Source of the DNA: Thalassotalea sp. 1_MG-2023
Lineage (GTDB): Bacteria; Pseudomonadota; Gammaproteobacteria; Enterobacterales; Alteromonadaceae
Direction of reading: 5' to 3'
DNA length: 64,000 nt
Assembly: GCF_030546745.1 (NCBI RefSeq)
Contig: NZ_JAUOPD010000004.1
Coordinates: forward strand, 1-64,000
The notes beneath the pieces are model-generated. The model was not told where the DNA came from and made no database searches. It was given only the letters and a program-made list of their open reading frames with translations. Positions 49,091 to 57,115 of the stretch are shown in pieces (position 1 is the first letter of the stretch; every line of letters begins with the position of its first letter). The translations under genes and the position numbers were made by a program.

Positions 49091-49369
49091 ATGAACCAGA
49101 ATCGTAACGTGAATAAATTAACAAATGTAAAAGGCGAAGAAATAAGCCTTAATGAAAGTTATCTAAGCATCAAAGAAGTTGTAGAAAAGTGCGGCGTTTC
49201 TCGTTCAACCATTTTACGACTTGAATCAGCAAAAAAATTCCCACCGTCACATAACATTACTGATAACCGCAAAGTTTGGTTTGAAAGTGACGTACAGCTA
49301 TGGCGAACACTAGGCGCACAAGCATTCTATGCCATGTACGGAAAGCAACTAGAACAACAAGTTGCATAG
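49091..49369 (+). CDS. AlpA/Cox-like helix-turn-helix regulator
   Basis: A 92-residue protein with an AlpA/MerR-type winged helix (SYLSIKEVVEKCGVSRSTILRLESAKKFPPS, then NRKVWFESDVQLW). It is the first early gene, divergent from the repressor, which is the position of Cox in P2: a lytic-lysogenic switch protein and excision factor. Followed 9 nt later by a PrtN-type gene. Confidence 0.8.
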   Translation: MNQNRNVNKLTNVKGEEISLNESYLSIKEVVEKCGVSRSTILRLESAKKFPPSHNITDNRKVWFESDVQLWRTLGAQAFYAMYGKQLEQQVA

Positions 49370-49378
49370 GGCTTCATC

Positions 49379-49633
49379 ATGAATATGACTTTTGCACTAC
49401 TTGCACGGTTTAACACTCCAGCTGTACCGCTTAAAGATATTTGCCAAGAGTTTTTAGGGATCACCTATAAAACAGCAGAGCAAAAAGCGAAAGCGTGTGA
49501 TTTACCTTTTCCAACGTTTAAAACGCGTGATTCTGAAAGGTCACCAACGTTAGTTAATGTTTCAGATTTGGGTGATTTTCTTAACCAACAGTATTCGCAA
49601 GCTCGTAAAGAGTGGGAAAGCGTAAACAGTTAA
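49379..49633 (+). CDS. PrtN-family (pyocin activator-like) protein
   Basis: An 84-residue protein with the PrtN family pattern: FALLARFNTPAVPLKDICQEFLGITYKTAEQKAKACDLP is the HTH-like core (given here in description of residues 5-43), followed by SPTLVNVSDLGDFLN. In pyocins PrtN activates structural genes; in phages this position holds a CII-like early regulator. The small size is normal. Confidence 0.75.
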   Translation: MNMTFALLARFNTPAVPLKDICQEFLGITYKTAEQKAKACDLPFPTFKTRDSERSPTLVNVSDLGDFLNQQYSQARKEWESVNS

Positions 49634-49652
49634 TTTAAGCGAGGACGAACTA

Positions 49653-50030
49653 ATGGCACTACCAAAAATTGATGTAATTGAACAATCGAAAAGTAATGTA
49701 GTTGAGTTGCTTGGCACAACTGACATGCCGAAAGGTTTAGTAGCAATTAAAGCGTTATTAGGTAACGCACGATTAAAAGCATCGTTTGTTTACAACCGAG
49801 TATTAAACCACCATCAACGGGCTGTGCTTTGCTACACCGCTAAACTTAACAGAAGCGCATTAGATAAAACCTTTCAAGAATTAAACAACGATGAAAGATT
49901 AGCTATTCAAAAAGCTGTTTTACAACTAGATAAAATCTACAACGCATTTAATAAAGTAAATGCAATAAGCCCTAAATTATTCCTTGAATGCGGCTATGCA
50001 GATTCAGAAGTAAAAGGAATTAGATCATGA
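49653..50030 (+). CDS. Phage early protein of unknown function
   Basis: A 125-residue soluble, helical protein without a recognised motif. It overlaps the start of the methyltransferase-like gene by 4 nt (ATGA), so they are translationally coupled. A GAGGACG-type ribosome site precedes the ATG. Confidence 0.6.
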   Translation: MALPKIDVIEQSKSNVVELLGTTDMPKGLVAIKALLGNARLKASFVYNRVLNHHQRAVLCYTAKLNRSALDKTFQELNNDERLAIQKAVLQLDKIYNAFNKVNAISPKLFLECGYADSEVKGIRS

Positions 50031-50602
50031 GCAGCACAGCACGCGGCACAGTTCGCAACGCCAATGATTATTACGTCACACCACTATGGATGGTTGATGA
50101 ATTTTTGGAACGCTTTGTACCAGAATATAGTATTGATGTTAATGACTCGATATTAGACCCGTGTGCAGGTGGGTGTGATAAGTATGAAATGAGCTACCCA
50201 ACAGTACTCGCTAAACATGGATTTAAAGATATTACCACAATTGATATCAGGGAAGACTCAAGAGCCGAAAACAAAGGTGTTGATTACATAAAAGCATTTC
50301 TAGATTTTGACATAGATTTGGTGATCACTAATCCGTCTTTTGAGGATTCGGTAGAAATAACAAACAAAGCCTTATCTGATGTTAAAAACCGTGGATTCGT
50401 TGTGATGTTGCAGCGTTTGAATTGGCTTGGGTCTCAGAAAAGAAAGTCTTTTTGGGATGATGCGCCTTTAAGGGAAATATACGTACACCGAAAACGTGCA
50501 GGTTTTGACCCTGAAAAACCTAATAAAACAGACTCTATAGAATACGCGCACTTTGTATTCCAAAAGGGTTACCAAGGCTCAGTAAGCCTTTCAATTATTT
50601 AA
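50027..50602 (+). CDS. Phage N6-adenine methyltransferase-like protein
   Basis: A 191-residue SAM-fold protein. The motif I-like stretch is ILDPCAGGCDKYEMSYP and the catalytic tetrapeptide is NPSF (residues about 102-105), a variant of the (N/D)PPY motif of N6-adenine methyltransferases. DYYVTPLWMVDEFL at the N-terminus is typical of small phage methyltransferases. Activity is uncertain because the Pro-Pro-Tyr is replaced by Pro-Ser-Phe. Confidence 0.7.
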   Translation: MSSTARGTVRNANDYYVTPLWMVDEFLERFVPEYSIDVNDSILDPCAGGCDKYEMSYPTVLAKHGFKDITTIDIREDSRAENKGVDYIKAFLDFDIDLVITNPSFEDSVEITNKALSDVKNRGFVVMLQRLNWLGSQKRKSFWDDAPLREIYVHRKRAGFDPEKPNKTDSIEYAHFVFQKGYQGSVSLSII

Positions 50603-50641
50603 ACAAACAAAAAACCATTTTTAACTAAAGGAACCTTTAGC

Positions 50642-50941
50642 ATGGCCAAACTCACTCCAAAAACAGCAAACGAACTTTATTACGACTTAACAAAGCAAGT
50701 AATTGAAACGGCAAACAACGCCATAAACCTGTTTTTAACGCGCCCGAGCACAAGCAATTTAATGCACGTTGAAGACACATTAATAGATTTAAAACCTTTC
50801 GCAAAAGTTGTTAAAGAACACCAAGGAGGCCACGCAGCATATATCGAATTACTAAAAAAATTGTCATCCGTGCAAGAACGAGGAACTGCAAATCTACTCA
50901 ACGAAAACGAAATACTTTCTTACTTTGAAACCGAAGCATAA
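50642..50941 (+). CDS. Phage early protein of unknown function (99 aa)
   Basis: A 99-residue helical soluble protein, no recognised motif. It is preceded by an AAAGGAACC ribosome site and sits in the + strand early operon, 14 nt before the next ORF. Confidence 0.55.
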   Translation: MAKLTPKTANELYYDLTKQVIETANNAINLFLTRPSTSNLMHVEDTLIDLKPFAKVVKEHQGGHAAYIELLKKLSSVQERGTANLLNENEILSYFETEA

Positions 50942-50955
50942 AAAGAGGGCACACC

Positions 50956-51180
50956 ATGAATAACACTAATCAACCAAAGCACATAAGCAAGTTAGCGCGT
51001 GGCGTAATGCGCTTGAATTATCTGAAATCACACGGATTTACTGAACAAAATAATATCACCCAATACAGAGGAAAAGTAAAAAACAATAGGTTAGTTCAAA
51101 CCTGTATACACACGAAAGAATTAGCGCAAAGTGCAAAACGCTTGCGTGCATTTTCTCAGCGTAATATTTGGGCTCAGTAA
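50956..51180 (+). CDS. Phage early protein of unknown function (74 aa)
   Basis: A 74-residue basic protein (many Lys/Arg, for example RLNYLKSHGF and AQSAKRLRAF). Its stop is immediately followed by the ATG of the replication gene. A GAGGG ribosome site precedes it. Confidence 0.55.
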   Translation: MNNTNQPKHISKLARGVMRLNYLKSHGFTEQNNITQYRGKVKNNRLVQTCIHTKELAQSAKRLRAFSQRNIWAQ

Positions 51181-53586
51181 ATGAGAGATCAGAAAGTCAA
51201 CCTTGACGACTTAAACTTATCAAGTTTTGCTCGCGGCATTATCAGCACCATTGATGATGTGCGCGATCATAACTTTTTAGCGTTAGGGTTGAGTAGTATT
51301 CCTTATTCTTTGCAAACACGACTAGTTAAAGGTTATTACGACAGATACAACAAAAAACAGAGCAAAGCGCAGTACAAAGCGAACACATGGTTAAGAAGAA
51401 CCATCATGAAGCTAAAACCGCGTTTTGGTGTGCTTTTTCGCATCATGCAAGAAATGCCATTGCCTTGGTATATTTTGAACAACAAAGACAAAACCAAAGA
51501 GCATGCATTTACAGCAACAAAGTACTGTATAGAAATAATGCTCGGCATAGCCGAAGAAATGCCAGACGATGCTACCGACGAAGAACGCTTAAAAGCCGCT
51601 TATCAAAAAGTTGGAGATTACGCGCAAACGGTTCAAGTCAGTTTGCAAAACTGGGAAAAAGACATTGACGATTTAAGCCTTGAAGACATGGAAGTCGCCC
51701 TACTAAAAGCAAAGTGCGAAAAGTGGTGGGCAAGAAAGCTTAAAACAGTTAGAGCACGTTATTTAGAATTGCTTGAACTTGCAACGGGCCAAGTAGGCAA
51801 AGATATATTACCCGCCAAGAAACAAGGCGTAATTAAACGCAAAGGCATTAGCCCGTACTCTTCAAAACAAGCGCAAGCAGAATATATAGAGTCGCAAAAA
51901 TCAGGTAGACGTTTTTTAAAATCGTTAGAACTGCAAAGCGATAAAGGCGTAGTTATCGACATGATAGATGCGGTAGACGCTGGCATGGCGAACCCTGAAA
52001 ACCGCCGAAATGAGCTAATGCTAAGAATTCGTGAAACCGAAGAACTAGCCAACGAAATGGGTTATGTAGGTGTTTTTTATACCATGACATGCCCGGGCAG
52101 ATACCACCCTAATTCTGATAAGTGGGACGGCAGCACACCAAAGCAAGCACAAGCCTATTTAGTTAAAACATGGTCGCGAGGCAGATCAAAACTATCACGT
52201 TTAGGTATTAATTACTTTGGTGTTCGTGTGGCCGAGCCTCATGCAGACGGTTGCCCGCATTGGCACATGATGTTGTTTATGCCTAAAAATAAAGTGCAAA
52301 CGGTTAATGCTATTTTACGTAAATATTTTATCGAGCAAGACCGTGAAGAACTATTAGGCCGCTATGGTGAAGTATCAACAAGGCTTAAAAATAGGCTAAT
52401 TGCTGAACCTAATAAAAATGGTTTAGGCATAGCACACCGCTACCAAGAGTTTTCAAAGCAATGCCGATCAAACACTAAAAAAACGCAACTTTTCAAAACA
52501 TATAAAACAAAGCGTCAGCAATGGGGCCTAAAGAAAAGCCAGGGTATTAAAGCCAAAGAGCCAGCAAAGTTTTATCGCACTTTTGTACCAAGATTTGAAG
52601 CTAAGTTGATCGACTCAAGCATCGGAAGTGCTGCGAGTTATCTTGCTAAATACATTTCAAAAAATGTTGATGGCCATAAAGTACTCGACCATGAAGATGA
52701 CGAAACGGGCGACAACATCACCGTAAACCCAGTGCTTGCCTGGGCAAGTACCTGGGGCATTAGACAATTTCAATTCCAAGGCAGCCCAAGCGTTACTGTT
52801 TACCGTGAATTACGTAGAGTGCGCGAGCCAGTACAAGAAGAAACATTAGAACGCGTACGCGTAGCGGCTGACACTGCCCAATGGAAAGAATTTGTAAAAC
52901 TTATGGGCGGCATGTGTGTTGGCCGTAATGCAAACTTTAAAACTGCTTATCAACAAACCCCGTTTGGTAATGACTATGGCGAAGTAGTGAAACGCGTTAA
53001 AGGTGTTTTTACCAATGACTGCCCTATAGCAGCTGCAGCAAACCAACTTAAAGGTGAATTCTGTATTGAGAATTACGCCACGCTTATAACCCGTGATACC
53101 GAATGGCAACGACAAGCAAAAGGCACGGGTGAACACGAGCGTTTGGGGCTTAATAACGTCAGCGCAGCTGACAGTTCTTGGACTAGTGGAAATAACTGTA
53201 CGCCTTGTAGTACAGCCACGACAGCTGAAAACAAACTCAGCAAGCTAGGGATCACGCCTTTGATATTAGAAGATCTGAAAAAAGGTAAAAGGATCAAAAT
53301 AAATGATCAAATTTATTACCTTTTTGGTGATCAATTACTTAGCTATAGCCCAGATGAAAAACAAGAATTACAGAAAAAAGCCGAAGTTAAACACTTTGCG
53401 CAAGTTTTTGCGCGTAAGGCTGGCAGAAAAACACCGTATGAAATTGATTATACACAAGCAAAACAGCTTGTAAGTGCCACATTTAATCACGCAGAAAACA
53501 ACGGCCGAACAATGCCAAATGCTACTGATTGGCTATACGGCCAACAGCTATTAGACGGTGAAATAGAACCTGATTGGTGGGATTGA
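51181..53586 (+). CDS. Replication endonuclease, P2 gpA type (HUH)
   Basis: An 801-residue protein matching the phage GPA family. The HxH metal motif is CPHWHMM (His360, His362). Two catalytic tyrosines four residues apart (Tyr487 and Tyr491, in SYLAKYISKNV) recall Tyr450/Tyr454 of P2 gpA. GVFYTMTCPGRYHPNS is typical. Such proteins nick one strand at the origin, often within their own gene, and start rolling-circle replication. It starts directly after the previous stop. Confidence 0.93.
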   Translation: MRDQKVNLDDLNLSSFARGIISTIDDVRDHNFLALGLSSIPYSLQTRLVKGYYDRYNKKQSKAQYKANTWLRRTIMKLKPRFGVLFRIMQEMPLPWYILNNKDKTKEHAFTATKYCIEIMLGIAEEMPDDATDEERLKAAYQKVGDYAQTVQVSLQNWEKDIDDLSLEDMEVALLKAKCEKWWARKLKTVRARYLELLELATGQVGKDILPAKKQGVIKRKGISPYSSKQAQAEYIESQKSGRRFLKSLELQSDKGVVIDMIDAVDAGMANPENRRNELMLRIRETEELANEMGYVGVFYTMTCPGRYHPNSDKWDGSTPKQAQAYLVKTWSRGRSKLSRLGINYFGVRVAEPHADGCPHWHMMLFMPKNKVQTVNAILRKYFIEQDREELLGRYGEVSTRLKNRLIAEPNKNGLGIAHRYQEFSKQCRSNTKKTQLFKTYKTKRQQWGLKKSQGIKAKEPAKFYRTFVPRFEAKLIDSSIGSAASYLAKYISKNVDGHKVLDHEDDETGDNITVNPVLAWASTWGIRQFQFQGSPSVTVYRELRRVREPVQEETLERVRVAADTAQWKEFVKLMGGMCVGRNANFKTAYQQTPFGNDYGEVVKRVKGVFTNDCPIAAAANQLKGEFCIENYATLITRDTEWQRQAKGTGEHERLGLNNVSAADSSWTSGNNCTPCSTATTAENKLSKLGITPLILEDLKKGKRIKINDQIYYLFGDQLLSYSPDEKQELQKKAEVKHFAQVFARKAGRKTPYEIDYTQAKQLVSATFNHAENNGRTMPNATDWLYGQQLLDGEIEPDWWD

Positions 53587-53643
53587 TAACAAACAAACTT
53601 CAAACCGATTTGATCTTAGTGAATTTTAGTTAAAGGAAAGCTC

Positions 53644-53817
53644 ATGACAATTAACGAAGAACAGCACGCAGCATTAGCAGTACAAGTGATTAAATTGCTG
53701 GGCCAATTGCCAAACCCAGAAAAACAAGCGGTATTAAAAACCGCGGCAACATTATTAGAACACTCATTAACAGCAGAAATTACAACACAAACGTTAATGA
53801 ATCATTTTAAAAAATAA
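53644..53817 (+). CDS. Small phage protein (57 aa)
   Basis: ATG at 53644 behind AAAGGAAAG. It encodes a 57-residue helical protein (MTINEEQHAALAVQVIKLLG start). No motif recognised. It is in the operon after gpA. Confidence 0.55.
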   Translation: MTINEEQHAALAVQVIKLLGQLPNPEKQAVLKTAATLLEHSLTAEITTQTLMNHFKK

Positions 53818-53833
53818 ATAAGGTGTTAGAGAC

Positions 53834-53911
53834 ATGTACATATTAGAAAACGAACCACTAGATTTGAACCACTTATTAGCAGTAGTAACAGAAATGAAAA
53901 ACACTGGGTAG
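53834..53911 (+). CDS. Possible 25-residue phage peptide
   Basis: ATG at 53834 preceded by AGGTGTTAGAG. The short acidic peptide MYILENEPLDLNHLLAVVTE... ends at 53911. It may be a leader or a remnant of the following ORF, which is in another frame. Confidence 0.3.
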   Translation: MYILENEPLDLNHLLAVVTEMKNTG

Positions 53912-53928
53912 GAACCTACCTAACACGC

Positions 53929-54111
53929 GTGTTTATTTCATGCTACCGCGGCAAAAGGAGCCCAATAGATTTACGTAAATTCGTAAGTCTTGACACATCA
54001 AACCAAGAACTATTCATGCAAATTATCCATATGCGTAGTTTCCCTGGTTGGAACGATGAAGATTTGTATCTATGTGAACAACACCTTAAAAAAATAGTAG
54101 GGATCAAGTAA
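53929..54111 (+). CDS. Possible small phage protein (up to 60 aa)
   Basis: A GTG-started frame of 60 residues (RGKRSPIDLRKFVSLDTSN, then FPGWNDEDLYLCEQHLKK). There is no clear ribosome site at the GTG, and the frame stays open upstream for more than 15 codons. The protein-like composition suggests a real gene, perhaps frameshifted against 53834. Start uncertain. Confidence 0.4.
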   Translation: MFISCYRGKRSPIDLRKFVSLDTSNQELFMQIIHMRSFPGWNDEDLYLCEQHLKKIVGIK

Positions 54112-54120
54112 AAGGAAAAT

Positions 54121-54327
54121 ACCACATAGTTTTATTTAACTATGTGGTACCTGCAGCATAGATTTATTTGGCTATGGAGTACTCGAGTGAGTATAGCGAA
54201 ATATATCTATGCTCGATTGTAGATGGATATAGCTATACAGACAGTCATAGTCATAAAAAAACTATGTTGGCCACAATAGACAAATTTAGCTATGCCACCA
54301 GGACGCATAGACATAGTTAACTGTGTC
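54121..54327. repeat. Array of about seven hairpins with CATAG...CTATG stems
   Basis: A non-coding interval built of successive inverted repeats. H1: ACCACATAGTT / AACTATGTGGT (54121-54131 and 54138-54148, perfect 11 bp). H2: CATAG / CTATG (54157-54161, 54172-54176). H3: GAGTATAG / CTATGCTC (54189-54196, 54207-54214, one G-T). H4: palindrome TATAGCTATA (54228-54237). H5: CATAGT / ACTATG (54246-54251, 54261-54266). H6: ATAG / CTAT (54276-54279, 54290-54293). H7: GACATAG / CTGTGTC (54310-54316, 54321-54327). The CTATG arms recur about every 25-35 bp, with loops of 4-10 nt. Not a CRISPR: loops are not spacers and arms are not flanked by direct repeats. Confidence 0.85.
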
Positions 54328-54359
54328 AGCTGCTAAGAATTATTTTGGAATATACGAAA

Positions 54360-55019
54360 ATGTCAGAGTCATATTTAGGTGCAAAAGGTGGATCAGGTGT
54401 TTACCAGGCAATTATTAACTTAATGCCACCACATGAAACGTATATTGAAGCGTTTCGAGGTACAGCCACTATTTACAGTAAAAAGGCACCTGCGCAAAAA
54501 AGCATACTGATTGATAAGAGCCAAACGACCATAGATAAATATAGCTATCCTGAAGCAATAAACTTGTGCTGTTGTGCTATTGAGTTTTTAGAAAATTTCG
54601 AGCCTGAAAACACCACGTTAATTTACTGCGACCCACCATATTTACATGAAACTAGAACAAGTAATGCAAGGTATGAATATGAAATGTCAGATGAAGATCA
54701 TGCCAGGTTAATAGAAACGTTAAAGCAACTACCAGATAACGTTTATGTGATTTTATCAGGCTATAAAAACAGCCTTTACCATGGCTTGCTATACGATTGG
54801 TGGTCAAAAGAATTTCAGGCAATGACCAGGGGCGGGGTGAGAACAGAAACGGTTTGGTGCAACTTTGAACCATCAGACATTCACTATCATGCCTTTGCCG
54901 GTGAAAATTTTACCGACAGACAACGTATTCAACGTAAAGCGGCACGATGGGCTAATAACTTTAAGAACATGCCAAAGGCAGAGCAACAGGCCGTTCTAGC
55001 GGCAATGTTAGATATATAA
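54360..55019 (+). CDS. Phage DNA adenine methylase (D12 class)
   Basis: A 219-residue Dam-type enzyme of the short phage family. SYLGAKGGSGVYQAIINLMPPH opens it, catalytic DPPY is in LIYCDPPYLHETRTS, and RGGVRTETVWCNFEP with NFTDRQRIQRKAARWA closes it. The SAM-binding motif reads AFRGTAT, where relatives have PFLGSGA, so activity may be altered. The frame extends to a TTG at 54345, but ATG 54360 with GGA upstream is preferred. The recognition site is not predictable. It begins 33 nt after the hairpin array. Confidence 0.85.
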   Translation: MSESYLGAKGGSGVYQAIINLMPPHETYIEAFRGTATIYSKKAPAQKSILIDKSQTTIDKYSYPEAINLCCCAIEFLENFEPENTTLIYCDPPYLHETRTSNARYEYEMSDEDHARLIETLKQLPDNVYVILSGYKNSLYHGLLYDWWSKEFQAMTRGGVRTETVWCNFEPSDIHYHAFAGENFTDRQRIQRKAARWANNFKNMPKAEQQAVLAAMLDI

Positions 55020-55037
55020 AAATACGGAGCCAATACA

Positions 55038-55427
55038 ATGAAAAACCAACTATCAAAAGGTGATCAATTCAACAACTGGACAGTGTTGTCATTTTCAGGA
55101 AGAAACGAAAAATGTGAACAGCATTATAAGTGCCAGTGTATTTGCGGAACAATCAGAGAAGTAAGACGAAGCAACTTAGGCAAAGTAATGGGGTGCGGCT
55201 GCGTTCGAAGAACCTACAAAGAACGTAAAGCTAACCCAAGCATACCTAAAAACATAAAAGTGAAGAATGCTGAAGTAACACCAAAAGCAAGCCAGGTAAA
55301 AAAGAAAAAAACAGTAAAGAAAGTGAACACCACCAACAAACCAACAAACATATTAATTGATCGAAAACTCGAAGAAATAAGGCTTGCTAAAGAAATACAA
55401 AGCCAATTTTCATTAACAAACTACTAA
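55038..55427 (+). CDS. Phage protein with HNH-like CxC zinc motif
   Basis: A 129-residue protein. The N-terminal half has YKCQCICGTIREVRRSNLGK and MGCGC, the pattern found at the start of many phage DNA-binding/HNH-associated proteins. The catalytic HNH residues are absent. The C-terminal half is very Lys-rich (VKKKKTVKKV), fitting nucleic acid binding. Confidence 0.6.
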   Translation: MKNQLSKGDQFNNWTVLSFSGRNEKCEQHYKCQCICGTIREVRRSNLGKVMGCGCVRRTYKERKANPSIPKNIKVKNAEVTPKASQVKKKKTVKKVNTTNKPTNILIDRKLEEIRLAKEIQSQFSLTNY

Positions 55428-55440
55428 AAAAGGAAAAAAT

Positions 55441-55683
55441 ATGAGCACGCCAAGGCAAGAAGCATGCATGAGAAAAGTAGCACAGGGCATAAATGAAGCA
55501 TTAGAAATTACTTACGGCCAGAAAATGGGCTTTGTGTTAGTAGCAACACCATTCAATGAAAGTAACGCTATTTCTGACTACATCGGAAATATTGATCGTG
55601 AAAACGTAATAGAACTAATGCGAGAAACCGCAGATAGATTAGAACAAAACCAAACAATACCAGCCACCCAAGGAGAAGCATAA
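55441..55683 (+). CDS. Phage protein of unknown function (80 aa)
   Basis: An 80-residue soluble protein (EALEITYGQKMGFVLVATPF), with an AAAAAGGA ribosome site. Its stop overlaps the next start by 1 nt (TAATG). Function unknown. Confidence 0.6.
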   Translation: MSTPRQEACMRKVAQGINEALEITYGQKMGFVLVATPFNESNAISDYIGNIDRENVIELMRETADRLEQNQTIPATQGEA

Positions 55684-56048
55684 TGCAAAACAATACCGCA
55701 CAAGTAATAGATAAAGGCCGAATTGTAGCTGCCGTTGATCAATACCCAGAAAAACAAAACGGACAAGTAGTAATGATACACGGTACCAACCAACCCAAAA
55801 TGAAAAACAAATGGATGGCAATTGGTGAAGCAACAAAGTGGAAATATCCTGATGGAAGTACAGGCACTACCGAAAAAATTTACCTAAAGCCAGTTAATGT
55901 AAATGGCGCCTATTTTGAACAGCGTACGTTTTGGGACTCACAAAACCAACAACAACCGCAGCAACAAGGTTATCAACAACCGCAACAACAAGGTTATCAA
56001 CAGCCACAACAACAAAGCTATCAACAAGCTCATAGTGGCGTGCGTTAA
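55683..56048 (+). CDS. Phage protein with Gln-rich repeat tail
   Basis: A 121-residue protein. Residues 1-88 form a beta-rich domain (KWMAIGEATKWKYPDGSTGT). The tail carries three copies of QQPQQQGY encoded by a 24-bp tandem repeat (55950-56021). The layout (small beta domain plus flexible Gln-rich tail) resembles single-stranded-DNA-binding proteins, but the acidic tip is missing and no SSB motif is evident. Confidence 0.6.
   Translation: MQNNTAQVIDKGRIVAAVDQYPEKQNGQVVMIHGTNQPKMKNKWMAIGEATKWKYPDGSTGTTEKIYLKPVNVNGAYFEQRTFWDSQNQQQPQQQGYQQPQQQGYQQPQQQSYQQAHSGVR
55950..56021 (+). repeat. Three tandem 24-bp repeats
   Basis: Units at 55950-55973, 55974-55997 and 55998-56021, each close to caacaaccgcaacaacaagg plus ttat, encode QQPQQQGY/SY. 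Slippage could change tail length. Confidence 0.85.
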
Positions 56049-56060
56049 AAAAAGGATCAC

Positions 56061-56198
56061 ATGTCAGATATTAGAGAAATATGCAGCGTGTGCTCAAAAG
56101 AATTCTCACCCCTAGCATCGGCTAGGGGGAGAGAAGCAAGCATATGTTTAGCATGCAGAACAAAATCAAATACAACAGTGTTAAACACTAGAGTTTAA
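56061..56198 (+). CDS. Small zinc-finger peptide (45 aa)
   Basis: ATG at 56061 behind AAAGGATCAC. The 45-residue product has two CxxC pairs (CSVCSKEF and CLAC) 18 residues apart, a zinc-ribbon arrangement. Too short for many gene finders. Confidence 0.6.
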   Translation: MSDIREICSVCSKEFSPLASARGREASICLACRTKSNTTVLNTRV

Positions 56199-56284
56199 CG
56201 TAACGAACAAAACAAAGCTTTGTAGAAGTTTATAAGCGTTTCAAGCTGATTTTCTTTTATAGAGTACTTTGACGGAATCTGACA

Positions 56285-56617
56285 ATGAACAAAGGTTTAA
56301 TAATCAGAAAGCAGTGGCTAGACAAGATTTTGAACAATGGTAAACATTGGGAAATGCGCTCTACACACACTAAACAACGCGGAATTATCAAGTTAATTGA
56401 AGCTGGCAGCGGCTTGATAGTTGGCGAATGTATGATTGCTGGCTCTCATAAAGTATCGCCTGATTTAGCTAGACATAGCTTTGAAGCGCATCAAGTAGAA
56501 GATTTATCACTACTCGAAAAATGGTGTTATGCATGGCGCTTATGCAACGTAAAGAAGTACGAAAAACCATTCCCATATGACCATCCGAAAGGCGCGGTTA
56601 TCTGGGTAAATCTTTAA
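56285..56617 (+). CDS. ASCH-domain protein
   Basis: A 110-residue ASCH domain: NKGLIIRKQWLDKILNNGKHWEMRS with the conserved K/R and E, and KLIEAGSGLIVGECMI. ASCH domains bind or process RNA; some are nucleases or acetylcytidine amidohydrolases. In phages the role is unknown. The reading frame starts with ATG 56285; the region upstream has no other gene. Confidence 0.75.
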   Translation: MNKGLIIRKQWLDKILNNGKHWEMRSTHTKQRGIIKLIEAGSGLIVGECMIAGSHKVSPDLARHSFEAHQVEDLSLLEKWCYAWRLCNVKKYEKPFPYDHPKGAVIWVNL

Positions 56618-56639
56618 TGCGCAAAAGTAGGATTGAACA

Positions 56640-56921
56640 ATGGACGCTAAAACTTTTCAACAACAGTATCTAGGCGAGTTTGTAATATCCGAAGAAGAAA
56701 AGGTATTGCACAATTTAGCTAAGCAGTACCACGAAGAAACTGAAAATTATGATCGCATAGTATGCAGTGCTAGAAACGAAAGAGGTGTTGCGGTTCCTGT
56801 TAATGGCTGGGAGTTAGTTAATATCAATCGCAATGCAAGAGAAGTTAAAACAAGACTTCTAAAAGAAAATCCTAGCGTTTCCAGTGGTGATTTAAACAAA
56901 GCAATAAGTAATTACATTTAA
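56640..56921 (+). CDS. Phage protein of unknown function (93 aa)
   Basis: A 93-residue charged helical protein (EEEKVLHNLAKQYHEETENYD). It lies 22 nt after the ASCH gene in the early operon. No family recognised. Confidence 0.55.
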   Translation: MDAKTFQQQYLGEFVISEEEKVLHNLAKQYHEETENYDRIVCSARNERGVAVPVNGWELVNINRNAREVKTRLLKENPSVSSGDLNKAISNYI

Positions 56922-56933
56922 GTAGGCTTAATT

Positions 56934-57074
56934 ATGTTTAAGAGCATTTTAATTATGTTCGGGTGGCGTGGCAACACCTGCAAGCGATGTGGCTTTTGTG
57001 AAGCTGCACATTTAGATCGTACTAAACAGTGGCATCCTGATTTTGATGCGTGCCACAAATTTATATCAAGGTAG
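56934..57074 (+). CDS. Small Cys-rich peptide (46 aa)
   Basis: ATG at 56934 with AGTAGGC upstream. The 46 residues carry CKRCGFC and then DACHKF, a possible zinc knuckle of Cys/His type (GNTCKRCGFCEAAHLD). In the early operon. Confidence 0.5.
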   Translation: MFKSILIMFGWRGNTCKRCGFCEAAHLDRTKQWHPDFDACHKFISR

Positions 57075-57115
57075 GCTTCGGCCTGCAACGAATTGTACTT
57101 AAACGGAGAATTGAA

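Noticed and set aside
54121-54327. CRISPR array
   Set aside because: The repeats are inverted, not direct; no identical repeat of 23-40 bp with unique spacers; no cas genes in the window.
54121-55019. Type III toxin-antitoxin (ToxI-like RNA repeats plus toxin)
   Set aside because: The downstream gene is a DNA adenine methylase with DPPY, not a ToxN-type endoribonuclease, and the repeats are too divergent for an antitoxin RNA array.
55683-56048. Single-stranded DNA-binding protein
   Set aside because: The Gln-rich tail fits, but no OB-fold SSB motif or acidic C-terminal tip is visible.
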